From: an uncultured Bacilli bacterium
Lineage (GTDB): Bacteria; Bacillota_I; Bacilli_A; RF39; UBA660
Assembly (NCBI GenBank): GCA_947623855.1
Contig: CANQHW010000072.1
Coordinates: forward strand, 1 to 5,941
Reading direction: 5' to 3'
DNA: 5,941 nucleotides
In this document: one piece after another, positions 1 to 4,474 of the stretch
How the letters are laid out: each line of letters begins with the position of its first letter
Numbering within the stretch: the stretch's first letter is position 1
Position numbers and translations under genes: made by a program
Notes under the pieces: model-generated
The model's input: only the letters and a program-made list of their open reading frames with translations
The model's database searches: none
What the model was told of the DNA's origin: nothing

Positions 1-2
1 AG

Positions 3-152
3 AAAATTCCTTCTTTAGGGTCCGATGCCGCGATGGCAAGGATGGCGATGCCTTATGAACTTGCACCTACTTTTGTTTTTTTAGCAAGTGAGGATTCTAG
101 TTACGTTACGGGTCAGGTAATACATAATAATGGTGGTCAAGTGATGGGTTAA
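3..152 (+). CDS. Short-chain dehydrogenase/reductase, C-terminal end (partial)
   Basis: The first 49 codons in this frame read into the window from the left and end at TAA. The peptide contains ELAPTFVFLASEDSSYVTG followed by QVIHNNGG. This is the characteristic C-terminal end of the classical SDR subgroup that includes general stress protein 39, YhdF and glucose/ribitol-dehydrogenase-like oxidoreductases. These are cytosolic NAD(P)-dependent enzymes. The Rossmann fold, the YxxxK catalytic residues and the start all lie outside the window, so the substrate cannot be inferred. The stop codon touches a terminator hairpin and the gene is convergent with the LysM gene, with only 20 bases between the two stop codons. 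Family assignment is firm; specific function is unknown. Confidence 0.88.
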   Translation, partial: KIPSLGSDAAMARMAMPYELAPTFVFLASEDSSYVTGQVIHNNGGQVMG

Positions 153-174
153 CTTACTTTAATAGTAAGTTTTT
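151..174 (+). terminator. Intrinsic terminator of the SDR gene
   Basis: A perfect 8-bp stem (AACTTACT at 151-158, AGTAAGTT at 164-171) with loop TTAAT is followed by a short T run (171-174). It starts inside the SDR stop codon, and its T run overlaps the stop codon of the convergent LysM gene (173-175). The stem is AT-rich and the tail short, so it is probably moderate in strength. On the minus strand the hairpin is followed by AACCC rather than a U tract, so it is weaker in that direction. Confidence 0.65.
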
Positions 175-1111
175 AATTGGGTATTTTAAGAACTTGTCCA
201 ATACTTAAGATATCAGAAGTAAGATTATTTAATGTTTTAATAGCATTTACGGTGGTGTTATAACGTCTAGCGATGGAATAGAGCGTGTCATTTTTCATAA
301 CGATGTAAGTTATATAATTTACTTCTTCATTTACAGGAATTTTTAATACTTGACCGATACTTAAAATGTCACTGGTTAAGTTATTTAAGCTTTTTATTGC
401 ATTAACAGAAGTTTCATAAGACTTGGCTATGCCATATAAAGTATCGCCTTTTTTAACGGTATAAGTTAAATAATTAGTAATGTTATTGGTTGGGATTTTA
501 AGAGTTTGGCCAATATTTATGATATTACTTGAAAGATTATTTAAGTTTTTAATAGCTGCAACTGTGGTATTATAGCGTCTGGCAATAGCGTATAAAGTAT
601 CACCCGGAACAACAGTATAAGTTAGATAGTTATTTGGGGTACTTTCTAAGGAACAATCAGCAAGGTTACCATATAAAGAGTTTAAAGCATTCCAGGTATT
701 ATTGCCAACAATACCATCGGCCGTAAGATTGTTATTAAGTTGGAATCTTTTAACAGCGTTTTCGGTTTCTAAATCAAAATTACTATTAAGAGGGCCGGTA
801 TAATATAGAAGAGCTTTTAGTTTAGTTTGTAAATCGAGGACATTGGATCCAGTATCGCCTTTTTTTAGGGTCGGTAAAATGCTTATGGGAGCAATAGCAG
901 GATTGGTATAAAAGTCAATTCTTTCTTTAGTAGTAGGGTTTACAATACCGGTTTCTTGAAGACCAATACTTTTTTGAAAAGATGCAACCCCTTCTTCTAA
1001 AGAAGGACCAAAACTACCGGTAATAAGTCCTTTATAAAAACCTAATATTTTTAATTTAGCTTGGATAATTTTAACTTCTTCTCCAATACTTCCTAATTCT
1101 AAATTCATCAT
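173..1111 (-). CDS. Spore-type peptidoglycan-binding protein: two PG_binding_1 domains and three LysM repeats
   Basis: This 312-residue protein has only wall-binding modules. Residues about 3-68 and 82-148 are two PG_binding_1 (PF01471-type) domains, shown by the LxxGxxGxxVxxLQxxL pattern, the FQ motifs and, in the second, DGIVGNNTW. Three LysM repeats follow at 162-207, 214-259 and 266-311, each of the form Y-[LI]-T-Y-x-V...DTLY.IA..Y.T...AIK.LNNL....IGQ.LKIP, at an exact 52-residue spacing. There is no signal peptide, membrane segment or catalytic domain. LysM binds N-acetylglucosamine in glycan chains. Made in the mother-cell cytoplasm, such a protein could coat the forespore and bind cortex, as SafA-type LysM proteins do; that role is inferred from the neighbouring cotE and the sporulation-like promoter. 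Two ATGs are adjacent (1109-1111 and 1106-1108). The AGGTGA site at 1118-1113 lies 1 base from the first and 4 from the second, so translation may well start at 1108. Repeat 3 has NDTLY instead of the usual GDTLY. Confidence 0.9.
   Translation of the reverse strand: MMNLELGSIGEEVKIIQAKLKILGFYKGLITGSFGPSLEEGVASFQKSIGLQETGIVNPTTKERIDFYTNPAIAPISILPTLKKGDTGSNVLDLQTKLKALLYYTGPLNSNFDLETENAVKRFQLNNNLTADGIVGNNTWNALNSLYGNLADCSLESTPNNYLTYTVVPGDTLYAIARRYNTTVAAIKNLNNLSSNIINIGQTLKIPTNNITNYLTYTVKKGDTLYGIAKSYETSVNAIKSLNNLTSDILSIGQVLKIPVNEEVNYITYIVMKNDTLYSIARRYNTTVNAIKTLNNLTSDILSIGQVLKIPN
179..628 (-). repeat. Three tandem LysM-coding repeats, 156-bp period
   Basis: The LysM units occupy 628-491, 472-335 and 316-179, each start 156 bases after the previous one. 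Repeats 2 and 3 share an identical 18-residue block (LNNLTSDILSIGQVLKIP; DNA 335-388 and 179-232), yet that block differs at 15 of 54 bases, all synonymous. One change is a serine codon switch between the AGT and TCT families. The repetition is therefore at protein level and not a recent DNA duplication. Confidence 0.9.
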
Positions 1112-1112
1112 A

Positions 1113-1118
1113 TCACCT
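1113..1118 (-). promoter_or_regulatory. Ribosome binding site of the LysM gene (decides between two ATGs)
   Basis: On the minus strand AGGTGA is followed by T, then ATGATG. The gap is 1 base to the first ATG and 4 bases to the second. The two other AGGTGA sites in this window lie 3 bases (1175 gene) and 6 bases (cotE) from their ATGs. The second ATG (start at 1108, protein beginning MNLELGS) therefore fits better. Confidence 0.6.
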
Positions 1119-1123
1119 AGATA

Positions 1124-1150
1124 ATTATATGTATTAAACTTTTAAGTTAT
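1124..1150 (-). promoter_or_regulatory. Sigma-E-like promoter of the LysM gene
   Basis: On the minus strand an ATA (1150-1148) is followed by 16 bases and then CATATAAT (1131-1124). This resembles the mother-cell sigma-E consensus as I recall it (ATA, 16-18 bases, CATACANT), with one -10 mismatch at C. Transcription would begin close to 1118, right at the 5' edge of the Shine-Dalgarno, giving a very short leader. TATAAT is also a sigma-A -10 core, but no TTGACA-like -35 is present. The assignment is by consensus only. Confidence 0.45.
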
Positions 1151-1151
1151 T

Positions 1152-1159
1152 AATATAAT
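1152..1159 (+). promoter_or_regulatory. Candidate -10 element of the SpoIID-like gene
   Basis: AATATAAT lies 6 bases upstream of the AGGTGA site (1166-1171) and mirrors the CATATAAT of the divergent gene. No good -35 is visible: position 1133-1135 at the sigma-E spacing reads ATT rather than ATA. The predicted start of transcription again falls at the 5' edge of the ribosome binding site. It may be a weak sporulation promoter or chance in AT-rich DNA. Confidence 0.35.
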
Positions 1160-1174
1160 GAAATGAGGTGAATT

Positions 1175-2071
1175 ATGGCAAAGGGGAAGTTAATTGTAAA
1201 AGTTTATAATGGATCGATAGCTAATCCGGTAGAGGGGGCGGAAGTTAGGGTTTTAAAAGATGGAATAGAGTATGGAAGATATATGACGAATGTTGATGGA
1301 ATTACGGAAGAAATAAGTTTAGATACGGTTGATAAAATGTATTCGGAAGAAGAACAATATAATGTAAGACCTTACGAAACTTATGATGTAGTGGTAAGTG
1401 CTATAGGAATGAATGAAAATACTATAGAGGGAGTGCAAATATTTGCGGGGGTTACATCGTTACAAGAGGTGTATTTAACTTCGATTGATGAAGGGGTAAG
1501 TAAAGAAAAAAGTATTATTCCTCCCAATAGTTTATGGGAAGGAGTTTCGGCTAATAATTTAGAAGGAGATTATGATAATGGGATTGCTCCGATTGTTTTA
1601 AAAAAAGTAGTAATTCCTTCGACAATCGTAGTTCATGATGGTATACCTAGTAATAGTAATGCGGCGAATTATACAGTTGGGTTTACTGATTATATTAAAA
1701 ATGTAGCGAGTAGTGAGATATATAGCACTTGGCCTTATGAGACGATTAAAGCAAATGTTATAGCGATTATTTCTTTTACTTTAAATAGGATATATACGGA
1801 ATGGTATCGGAGTAGAGGGTATGATTTTACGATTACTTCAACTTCTTCTTATGATCAAAAATATACGAGGAATGGAACAATATTTGATAGTATTTCAAAA
1901 GTAGTAGATGAGGTTTTTACTTCTTATATAAGAAGTGGGGTAAGGGTAGAACCGCTTCTTGCACACTACAAAAGTAAAACTAATGAACCAGGGTATTTAA
2001 GTCAGTGGGGAAGTAAAGATTTAGGAGATAAAGGGTATGATGTTAAGAATATTAAGATATTATTATGGTAA
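1175..2071 (+). CDS. SpoIID-like spore peptidoglycan protein, N-terminal fragment (frameshifted)
   Basis: Residues 4-102 look like a carboxypeptidase-regulatory/Cna-B-like beta sandwich (KLIVKVYNG, PVEGAEV, YDVVVSAIG, QEVYLT). Residues about 147-290 resemble the SpoIID/LytB family. VASSEIYSTWPYETIKAN (177-194) matches the SpoIID segment carrying the catalytic Glu, which would be E181, and YLSQWGS (274-280) matches the conserved SQYGA box. SpoIID is a lytic transglycosylase that cleaves glycan strands during engulfment, but it is membrane-anchored and larger. This protein has no signal peptide or membrane segment, so activity is unproven. After GYDV (287-290) the frame runs through eight unrelated residues to TAA, whereas the expected continuation LRILRYYYG lies in the frame starting at 2037. 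The intact protein would have about 403 residues. The start is supported by GAGGTGA (1165-1171), 3 bases before ATG. The gene is divergent from the LysM gene and precedes cotE. Family membership of the SpoIID part is my reading of motifs; confidence is good but not absolute. Confidence 0.8.
   Translation: MAKGKLIVKVYNGSIANPVEGAEVRVLKDGIEYGRYMTNVDGITEEISLDTVDKMYSEEEQYNVRPYETYDVVVSAIGMNENTIEGVQIFAGVTSLQEVYLTSIDEGVSKEKSIIPPNSLWEGVSANNLEGDYDNGIAPIVLKKVVIPSTIVVHDGIPSNSNAANYTVGFTDYIKNVASSEIYSTWPYETIKANVIAIISFTLNRIYTEWYRSRGYDFTITSTSSYDQKYTRNGTIFDSISKVVDEVFTSYIRSGVRVEPLLAHYKSKTNEPGYLSQWGSKDLGDKGYDVKNIKILLW
2036..2047 (+). other. Frameshift site in the SpoIID-like gene
   Basis: The upstream frame gives GYDV ending at 2044; the downstream frame resumes at TTA (2043) as LRILRYYYG. 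SpoIID relatives, as I recall them, have four residues between the GY and the ILR/ILK of this segment. A loss of two bases (for example GTTTTAAGA becoming GTTAAGA) restores exactly four (DVLR), whereas a one-base insertion would give three. No recognised slippery sequence or stimulatory structure is obvious. The cause could be a real mutation, a consensus error in a T run, or less likely programmed frameshifting. Confidence 0.75.
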
Positions 2072-2384
2072 TGAGATAAATATTTATGAAGCTGAAACTT
2101 CTCAAGAATATCCTTATTCATTTACAAAGACTTTAAAATTAGGGGATTGTAGTGAAGATGTGTATGTGTTACAAAATGCTTTAAACTATATACGAGCAAG
2201 TTATCCAGGAATTCCCAAAATTAGTAATCCTAGTGGGAGGTTTGATAATGCTACTTTGGAAGCGGTGAAAGCTTTTCAAAAGATATTTTCTTTAGGGGAA
2301 ACGGGAGAAGTAAATTATCAAACGTGGTATAAAATATCTTATGTTTTAATAGCAGTTAAGAAATTGGCGGAAAGTGTTTATTAA
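2037..2384 (+). CDS. C-terminal fragment of the SpoIID-like protein: SpoIID tail plus PG_binding_1 domain
   Basis: This 115-residue frame overlaps the previous one by 35 bases. It begins with LRILRYYYGNEI, the counterpart of the ILK-HYY-G end of SpoIID domains. A linker follows, then a PG_binding_1 domain at about 33-101 (LKLGDCSEDVYVLQNAL, GRFDNATLEAVKAFQ, TGEVNYQTW). The C-terminal helix includes YKISYVLIAVKKLAE, typical of the end of these spore PG-binding proteins. It is most simply the remainder of the 1175 gene. It could still be translated on its own: ATG at 2037 is preceded by GGAG at 2024-2027 with a 9-base gap inside the upstream gene, so coupled reinitiation might give a separate small wall-binding protein. 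No terminator separates it from cotE, so read-through into cotE is possible. Confidence 0.75.
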   Translation: MMLRILRYYYGNEINIYEAETSQEYPYSFTKTLKLGDCSEDVYVLQNALNYIRASYPGIPKISNPSGRFDNATLEAVKAFQKIFSLGETGEVNYQTWYKISYVLIAVKKLAESVY

Positions 2385-2395
2385 AAGATTAGTAA

Positions 2396-2422
2396 ATAAA
2401 TTGCCTATATTTGCATAAATTA
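2396..2422 (+). promoter_or_regulatory. cotE: Sporulation-type (sigma-E/K-like) promoter of cotE
   Basis: CATAAATTA (2414-2422) fits the sigma-K -10 pattern CATANNNTA and is one mismatch from the sigma-E pattern CATACANT. An ATA (2396-2398) lies 15 bases upstream, one base short of the usual sigma-E spacing. Transcription would start near 2428, at the edge of the Shine-Dalgarno. In Bacillus subtilis cotE is driven by sigma-E and sigma-K, which makes the match credible, but it is consensus-based only. Confidence 0.45.
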
Positions 2423-2440
2423 GATTAGAGGTGAATTAAA

Positions 2441-2968
2441 ATGACTAATTATAAAGAAATAGTTACGAAAGCCGTTATTGGGAAAGGGAAAAGAACGATA
2501 AAGAAAAGTTATAGTTTAACTCCTGAACAAACTCCTGATACGATTTTAGGTTGTTGGGTTATTAATAATCGGTTTAGTGGAAATGGTAATAATGGATTAG
2601 TTGGAGTAAATGGGTCATTTGATGTTAATGTTTGGTATTCTTATGATCATGATAGTAAGACTGCTGTTAGTACAAAGAATTTTACTTATAATGATAATAT
2701 GAAGATGCATACGTTAGATAATACTAAATTAGATGGTGATAGTGAGATTATTGTCAGAAGTTTAAAACAACCTACGGTGGTAGATGTTAAGATTAATAAT
2801 GGCGAAGTTAATATGGATATTGAGACGGATTTAGGGATTGAGATAGTGGGGAATACCAAGATAAGAGTTCCAATTGAAGAGGAGTTTGAAGATTATGAAA
2901 CGATTGTTGATGATACGGAAGTAGAGGATAAAATAGAAAGTGAAGTTAAAACAGATTATTTAGAATAA
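2441..2968 (+). CDS. cotE: Outer spore coat morphogenetic protein CotE
   Basis: The 175-residue length is close to the 181 residues of Bacillus subtilis CotE, and the protein aligns with it from end to end. TNYKEIVTKAVIGKGKR (2-18) corresponds to SEYREIITKAVVAKGRK, ILGCWVINN (35-43) to ILGGWIINH, and DVNVWYSYDHDSKT (61-74) to DVNVWYSYADNTKT. EIVGNTKIRV (134-143) matches EVVGETKVVV, and an acidic tail follows (146-175). CotE is a cytoplasmic mother-cell protein that oligomerises around the forespore and recruits outer-coat proteins. The start is clear: AGAGGTGA (2427-2434) lies 6 bases before ATG. In Bacillus subtilis the gene sits by mutS-mutL; here it follows the SpoIID-like gene by 56 bases and precedes rpsP. 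One cysteine (C38) is present. Its presence is the best evidence in the window for endospore formation. Confidence 0.93.
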   Translation: MTNYKEIVTKAVIGKGKRTIKKSYSLTPEQTPDTILGCWVINNRFSGNGNNGLVGVNGSFDVNVWYSYDHDSKTAVSTKNFTYNDNMKMHTLDNTKLDGDSEIIVRSLKQPTVVDVKINNGEVNMDIETDLGIEIVGNTKIRVPIEEEFEDYETIVDDTEVEDKIESEVKTDYLE

Positions 2969-2998
2969 TGTCAACCTAAAAAGGTTGACAACTTTTCT
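2969..2998 (+). terminator. Intrinsic terminator after cotE
   Basis: A perfect 9-bp stem (TGTCAACCT at 2969-2977, AGGTTGACA at 2982-2990) with an AAAA loop follows directly after the cotE stop codon. The tail ACTTTTCTT is interrupted but U-rich. The 3' arm contains TTGACA (2985-2990), which is also the -35 of the next promoter. Confidence 0.75.
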
Positions 2999-3013
2999 TA
3001 TATATGGTAAATT
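2985..3013 (+). promoter_or_regulatory. rpsP: Sigma-A promoter of rpsP-khpA
   Basis: A perfect TTGACA (2985-2990) is followed by 17 bases and TAAATT (3008-3013, 4 of 6 match to TATAAT). An extended -10 TGG lies at 3005-3007. The predicted start is near 3020, leaving a leader of about 20 bases that holds the AAGGAGG site (3027-3033). There is therefore no room for a long autoregulatory leader. Confidence 0.65.
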
Positions 3014-3040
3014 ACTAGTGTAATTGAAGGAGGAGATATT

Positions 3041-3331
3041 ATGGCAGTTAAGTTAAGACTTAAAAGAATGGGTGCTAAGAAAAGACCTTTTTATCGGATT
3101 GTAGCAGCGGATTCAAGAAGTCCAAGAGATGGACGTTTTATTGAAACTGTAGGAACATATAATCCAATTGCAGAACCAAAAGAATTAAAGGTTGATGAAG
3201 AAAAGGTTCTTACTTGGTTAAATAATGGAGCTAAACCTACTGATACAGTACGTAGTTTATTAAGTGAAGTAGGTATTATGAGTAAATATGCTGATTCTAA
3301 GAAGAAGTCTACTAAAAAAAGTGGGAAGTAA
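3041..3331 (+). CDS. rpsP: 30S ribosomal protein S16
   Basis: This is a full-length S16 of 96 residues. The N-terminus MAVKLRLKRMGAKKRPFYRI and the following VAADSRSPRDGRFIETVGTYNP are diagnostic, as are VLTWLNNGAKPTDTVRSLL and the Lys/Ser-rich C-terminal tail. S16 binds 16S rRNA early in assembly of the 30S body. A strong Shine-Dalgarno (AAGGAGG, 3027-3033) sits 7 bases before ATG. It has its own sigma-A-like promoter and is followed after 3 bases by khpA, the same pair as in Bacillus and many Bacillota, so the two are co-transcribed. The genes that usually continue this operon (rimM, trmD, rplS) are not here. Confidence 0.98.
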   Translation: MAVKLRLKRMGAKKRPFYRIVAADSRSPRDGRFIETVGTYNPIAEPKELKVDEEKVLTWLNNGAKPTDTVRSLLSEVGIMSKYADSKKKSTKKSGK

Positions 3332-3334
3332 TTT

Positions 3335-3580
3335 ATGGAAATAAAGGAATTTGCAGAAAACTTAGTAAAAAGTGTTGTTAAAGAAAGTGATATGGTTAAA
3401 GTAACTTCTTTTAATGACGAGGATGAAACAATTATTTTAGAGGTCTTAGTTCATAATAGTGATATGGGAGCTGTGATTGGAAAAAACGGAAAGATGGCAA
3501 AAGCGATTCGAACGGTTATTCAAGCGCATGCTTATATTTTAGGACTAGGTAAAGTTAAAGTTAATATTGATTCATTTTAG
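3335..3580 (+). CDS. khpA: KH-domain RNA-binding protein KhpA (YlqC family)
   Basis: This 81-residue protein is a single KH domain. The RNA-binding GxxG loop is GKNG at residues 49-52 within MGAVIGKNGKMAKAIRTVI, and the C-terminus LGKVKVNIDSF is typical of the YlqC/KhpA family. In streptococci and lactobacilli KhpA forms a heterodimer with KhpB (Jag/EloR) that binds RNA and influences cell elongation and division; the partner gene is not in this window. The start codon lies 3 bases after the rpsP stop, with only a modest GGGAAG site at the end of rpsP, so translation is probably coupled. A terminator follows directly after the stop. Confidence 0.95.
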   Translation: MEIKEFAENLVKSVVKESDMVKVTSFNDEDETIILEVLVHNSDMGAVIGKNGKMAKAIRTVIQAHAYILGLGKVKVNIDSF

Positions 3581-3602
3581 GATGCTTAAGGCATCTTTTT
3601 TT
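3579..3602 (+). terminator. Intrinsic terminator of rpsP-khpA
   Basis: The stem GATGC/GCATC (3581-3585, 3591-3595) has a TTAAG loop and may be extended by G-U and A-U pairs at its base. It is followed by seven T residues (3596-3602) and begins inside the khpA stop codon. This is a classical, probably efficient terminator. Confidence 0.85.
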
Positions 3603-3616
3603 AGCGTAAAATAATC

Positions 3617-3646
3617 TTGCACTGAGGTAGGGATATGAGGTATACT
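3617..3646 (+). promoter_or_regulatory. cdsA: Sigma-A-like promoter of cdsA-rseP
   Basis: TTGCAC (3617-3622), 18 bases, then TATACT (3641-3646; 5 of 6 match to TATAAT). The -35 is only half-matched. The predicted start near 3653 leaves a very short leader containing the GGGAGG site (3655-3660), 5 bases before the cdsA ATG. Confidence 0.6.
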
Positions 3647-3665
3647 TTATATTAGGGAGGATTAG

Positions 3666-4463
3666 ATGAAGAAGATTAATAAAGAGTTAGTAACGTGGGT
3701 TAGTATGCTTGGTATTTTTATTATCTTATATTTTATAGGAGGGATACCTTTTAGTATTGGGATAGGATTATTTAGTATTTTTATTTATAAAGAACTTATA
3801 GATTTAAAGTTAAGTCATAATAAAATACCTTTTTTAGTAGTAGCTATTGGACTTATTTGTTTATTAAATATAATGTATCAGAATTTTGATGGGTATTCAT
3901 TATATTTAGGGTTTTCTTATCAAAGTATATGTATGACGTTAGTATTACTTTTATTACCGACTTTATTGGATAAGAAGTATCAAAGTAAGGATGCTTTTTA
4001 TATGATAGGGATGGTTATATTACTGGGAGTATTCTTTAATGGAGTAATATTATTGGAAAGTTTTAATAAATATTTATTGTTATATTTAATATTGATTGCT
4101 TTAGTAGGAGATTTATTTGCGTGGTTTATTGGTAAATTAATTGGGAAGCATAAGTTAAGTAAGAATATATCTCCTAATAAAACAGTAGAAGGTGCAATTG
4201 GGGGAGTTGTGATGGCAAGTATTGTATGTGCAACATATTATATTATTGTTATTGGAACGGAAAGCATTTTAACGACGATTGTGATGAGTGTGGTGCTCGC
4301 GATTATAGCACAGGTGGGAGATTTATTATTTAGTAAGATTAAACGAGAAAATGATTTAAAAGATTTTGAAAGTATTTTACCAATAAAAGGTGGTATATTA
4401 GATTATATAGATAGTTTTGTTATTTTAATTATAAGTTATATTTGGTTAATAAAGTTTTTTTAA
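3666..4463 (+). CDS. cdsA: Phosphatidate cytidylyltransferase (CDP-diacylglycerol synthase)
   Basis: The enzyme makes CDP-diacylglycerol from phosphatidic acid and CTP, the branch point to phosphatidylglycerol and cardiolipin. At 265 residues the length is normal for CdsA, and the protein is strongly hydrophobic with about seven or eight membrane segments. Family motifs are GDLFAWFIGKLIGKHKL (148-164), ISPNKTVEG (168-176), and the C-terminal signature starting GDLLFSKIKREND (218-230). The signature Asp residues D233, D246 and D249 and the K232-D233 pair are retained. The signature is however altered: PGHGG reads PIKGG (I240, K241) and DRxD reads DYID (Y247). RseP follows after 11 bases, as part of the conserved cdsA-rseP cluster, but without dxr between them. 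The assignment is secure by length, topology and motifs; full activity is likely but the altered signature leaves some doubt. Confidence 0.92.
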   Translation: MKKINKELVTWVSMLGIFIILYFIGGIPFSIGIGLFSIFIYKELIDLKLSHNKIPFLVVAIGLICLLNIMYQNFDGYSLYLGFSYQSICMTLVLLLLPTLLDKKYQSKDAFYMIGMVILLGVFFNGVILLESFNKYLLLYLILIALVGDLFAWFIGKLIGKHKLSKNISPNKTVEGAIGGVVMASIVCATYYIIVIGTESILTTIVMSVVLAIIAQVGDLLFSKIKRENDLKDFESILPIKGGILDYIDSFVILIISYIWLIKFF

Positions 4464-4470
4464 GGAGGAG
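4462..4470 (+). promoter_or_regulatory. rseP: Strong ribosome binding site fixing the rseP start
   Basis: AAGGAGGAG overlaps the cdsA stop codon and lies 4 bases before ATG at 4475. It decides for ATG 4475 over the in-frame TTG at 4442, which has no such site and would lie inside cdsA. Confidence 0.85.
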
Positions 4471-4474
4471 AATT

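Noticed and set aside
179..628. Regular repeats as a CRISPR array
   Set aside because: The 156-base periodicity is codon-phased and encodes LysM domains; there are no short identical direct repeats with unique spacers.
173..1111. LysM/PG-binding protein as a phage endolysin
   Set aside because: There is no catalytic domain (amidase, NlpC/P60, glycosidase) and no holin or phage gene nearby; the neighbours are sporulation and housekeeping genes.
2036..2071. Programmed ribosomal frameshifting to join the two SpoIID-like frames
   Set aside because: No heptameric slippery run, rare-codon/stop +1 site or strong downstream hairpin is visible; a two-base loss or a consensus error is simpler.
2385..2440. 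Terminator between the SpoIID-like gene and cotE
   Set aside because: Only weak, poorly paired AT-rich inverted segments are present and no stem is followed by a T run, so no terminator is called.
4442..4474. TTG start that would add 11 residues to RseP
   Set aside because: It lies inside cdsA without a ribosome binding site, while ATG 4475 has a near-perfect AAGGAGGAG and puts the HExxH motif at the usual distance from the N-terminus.
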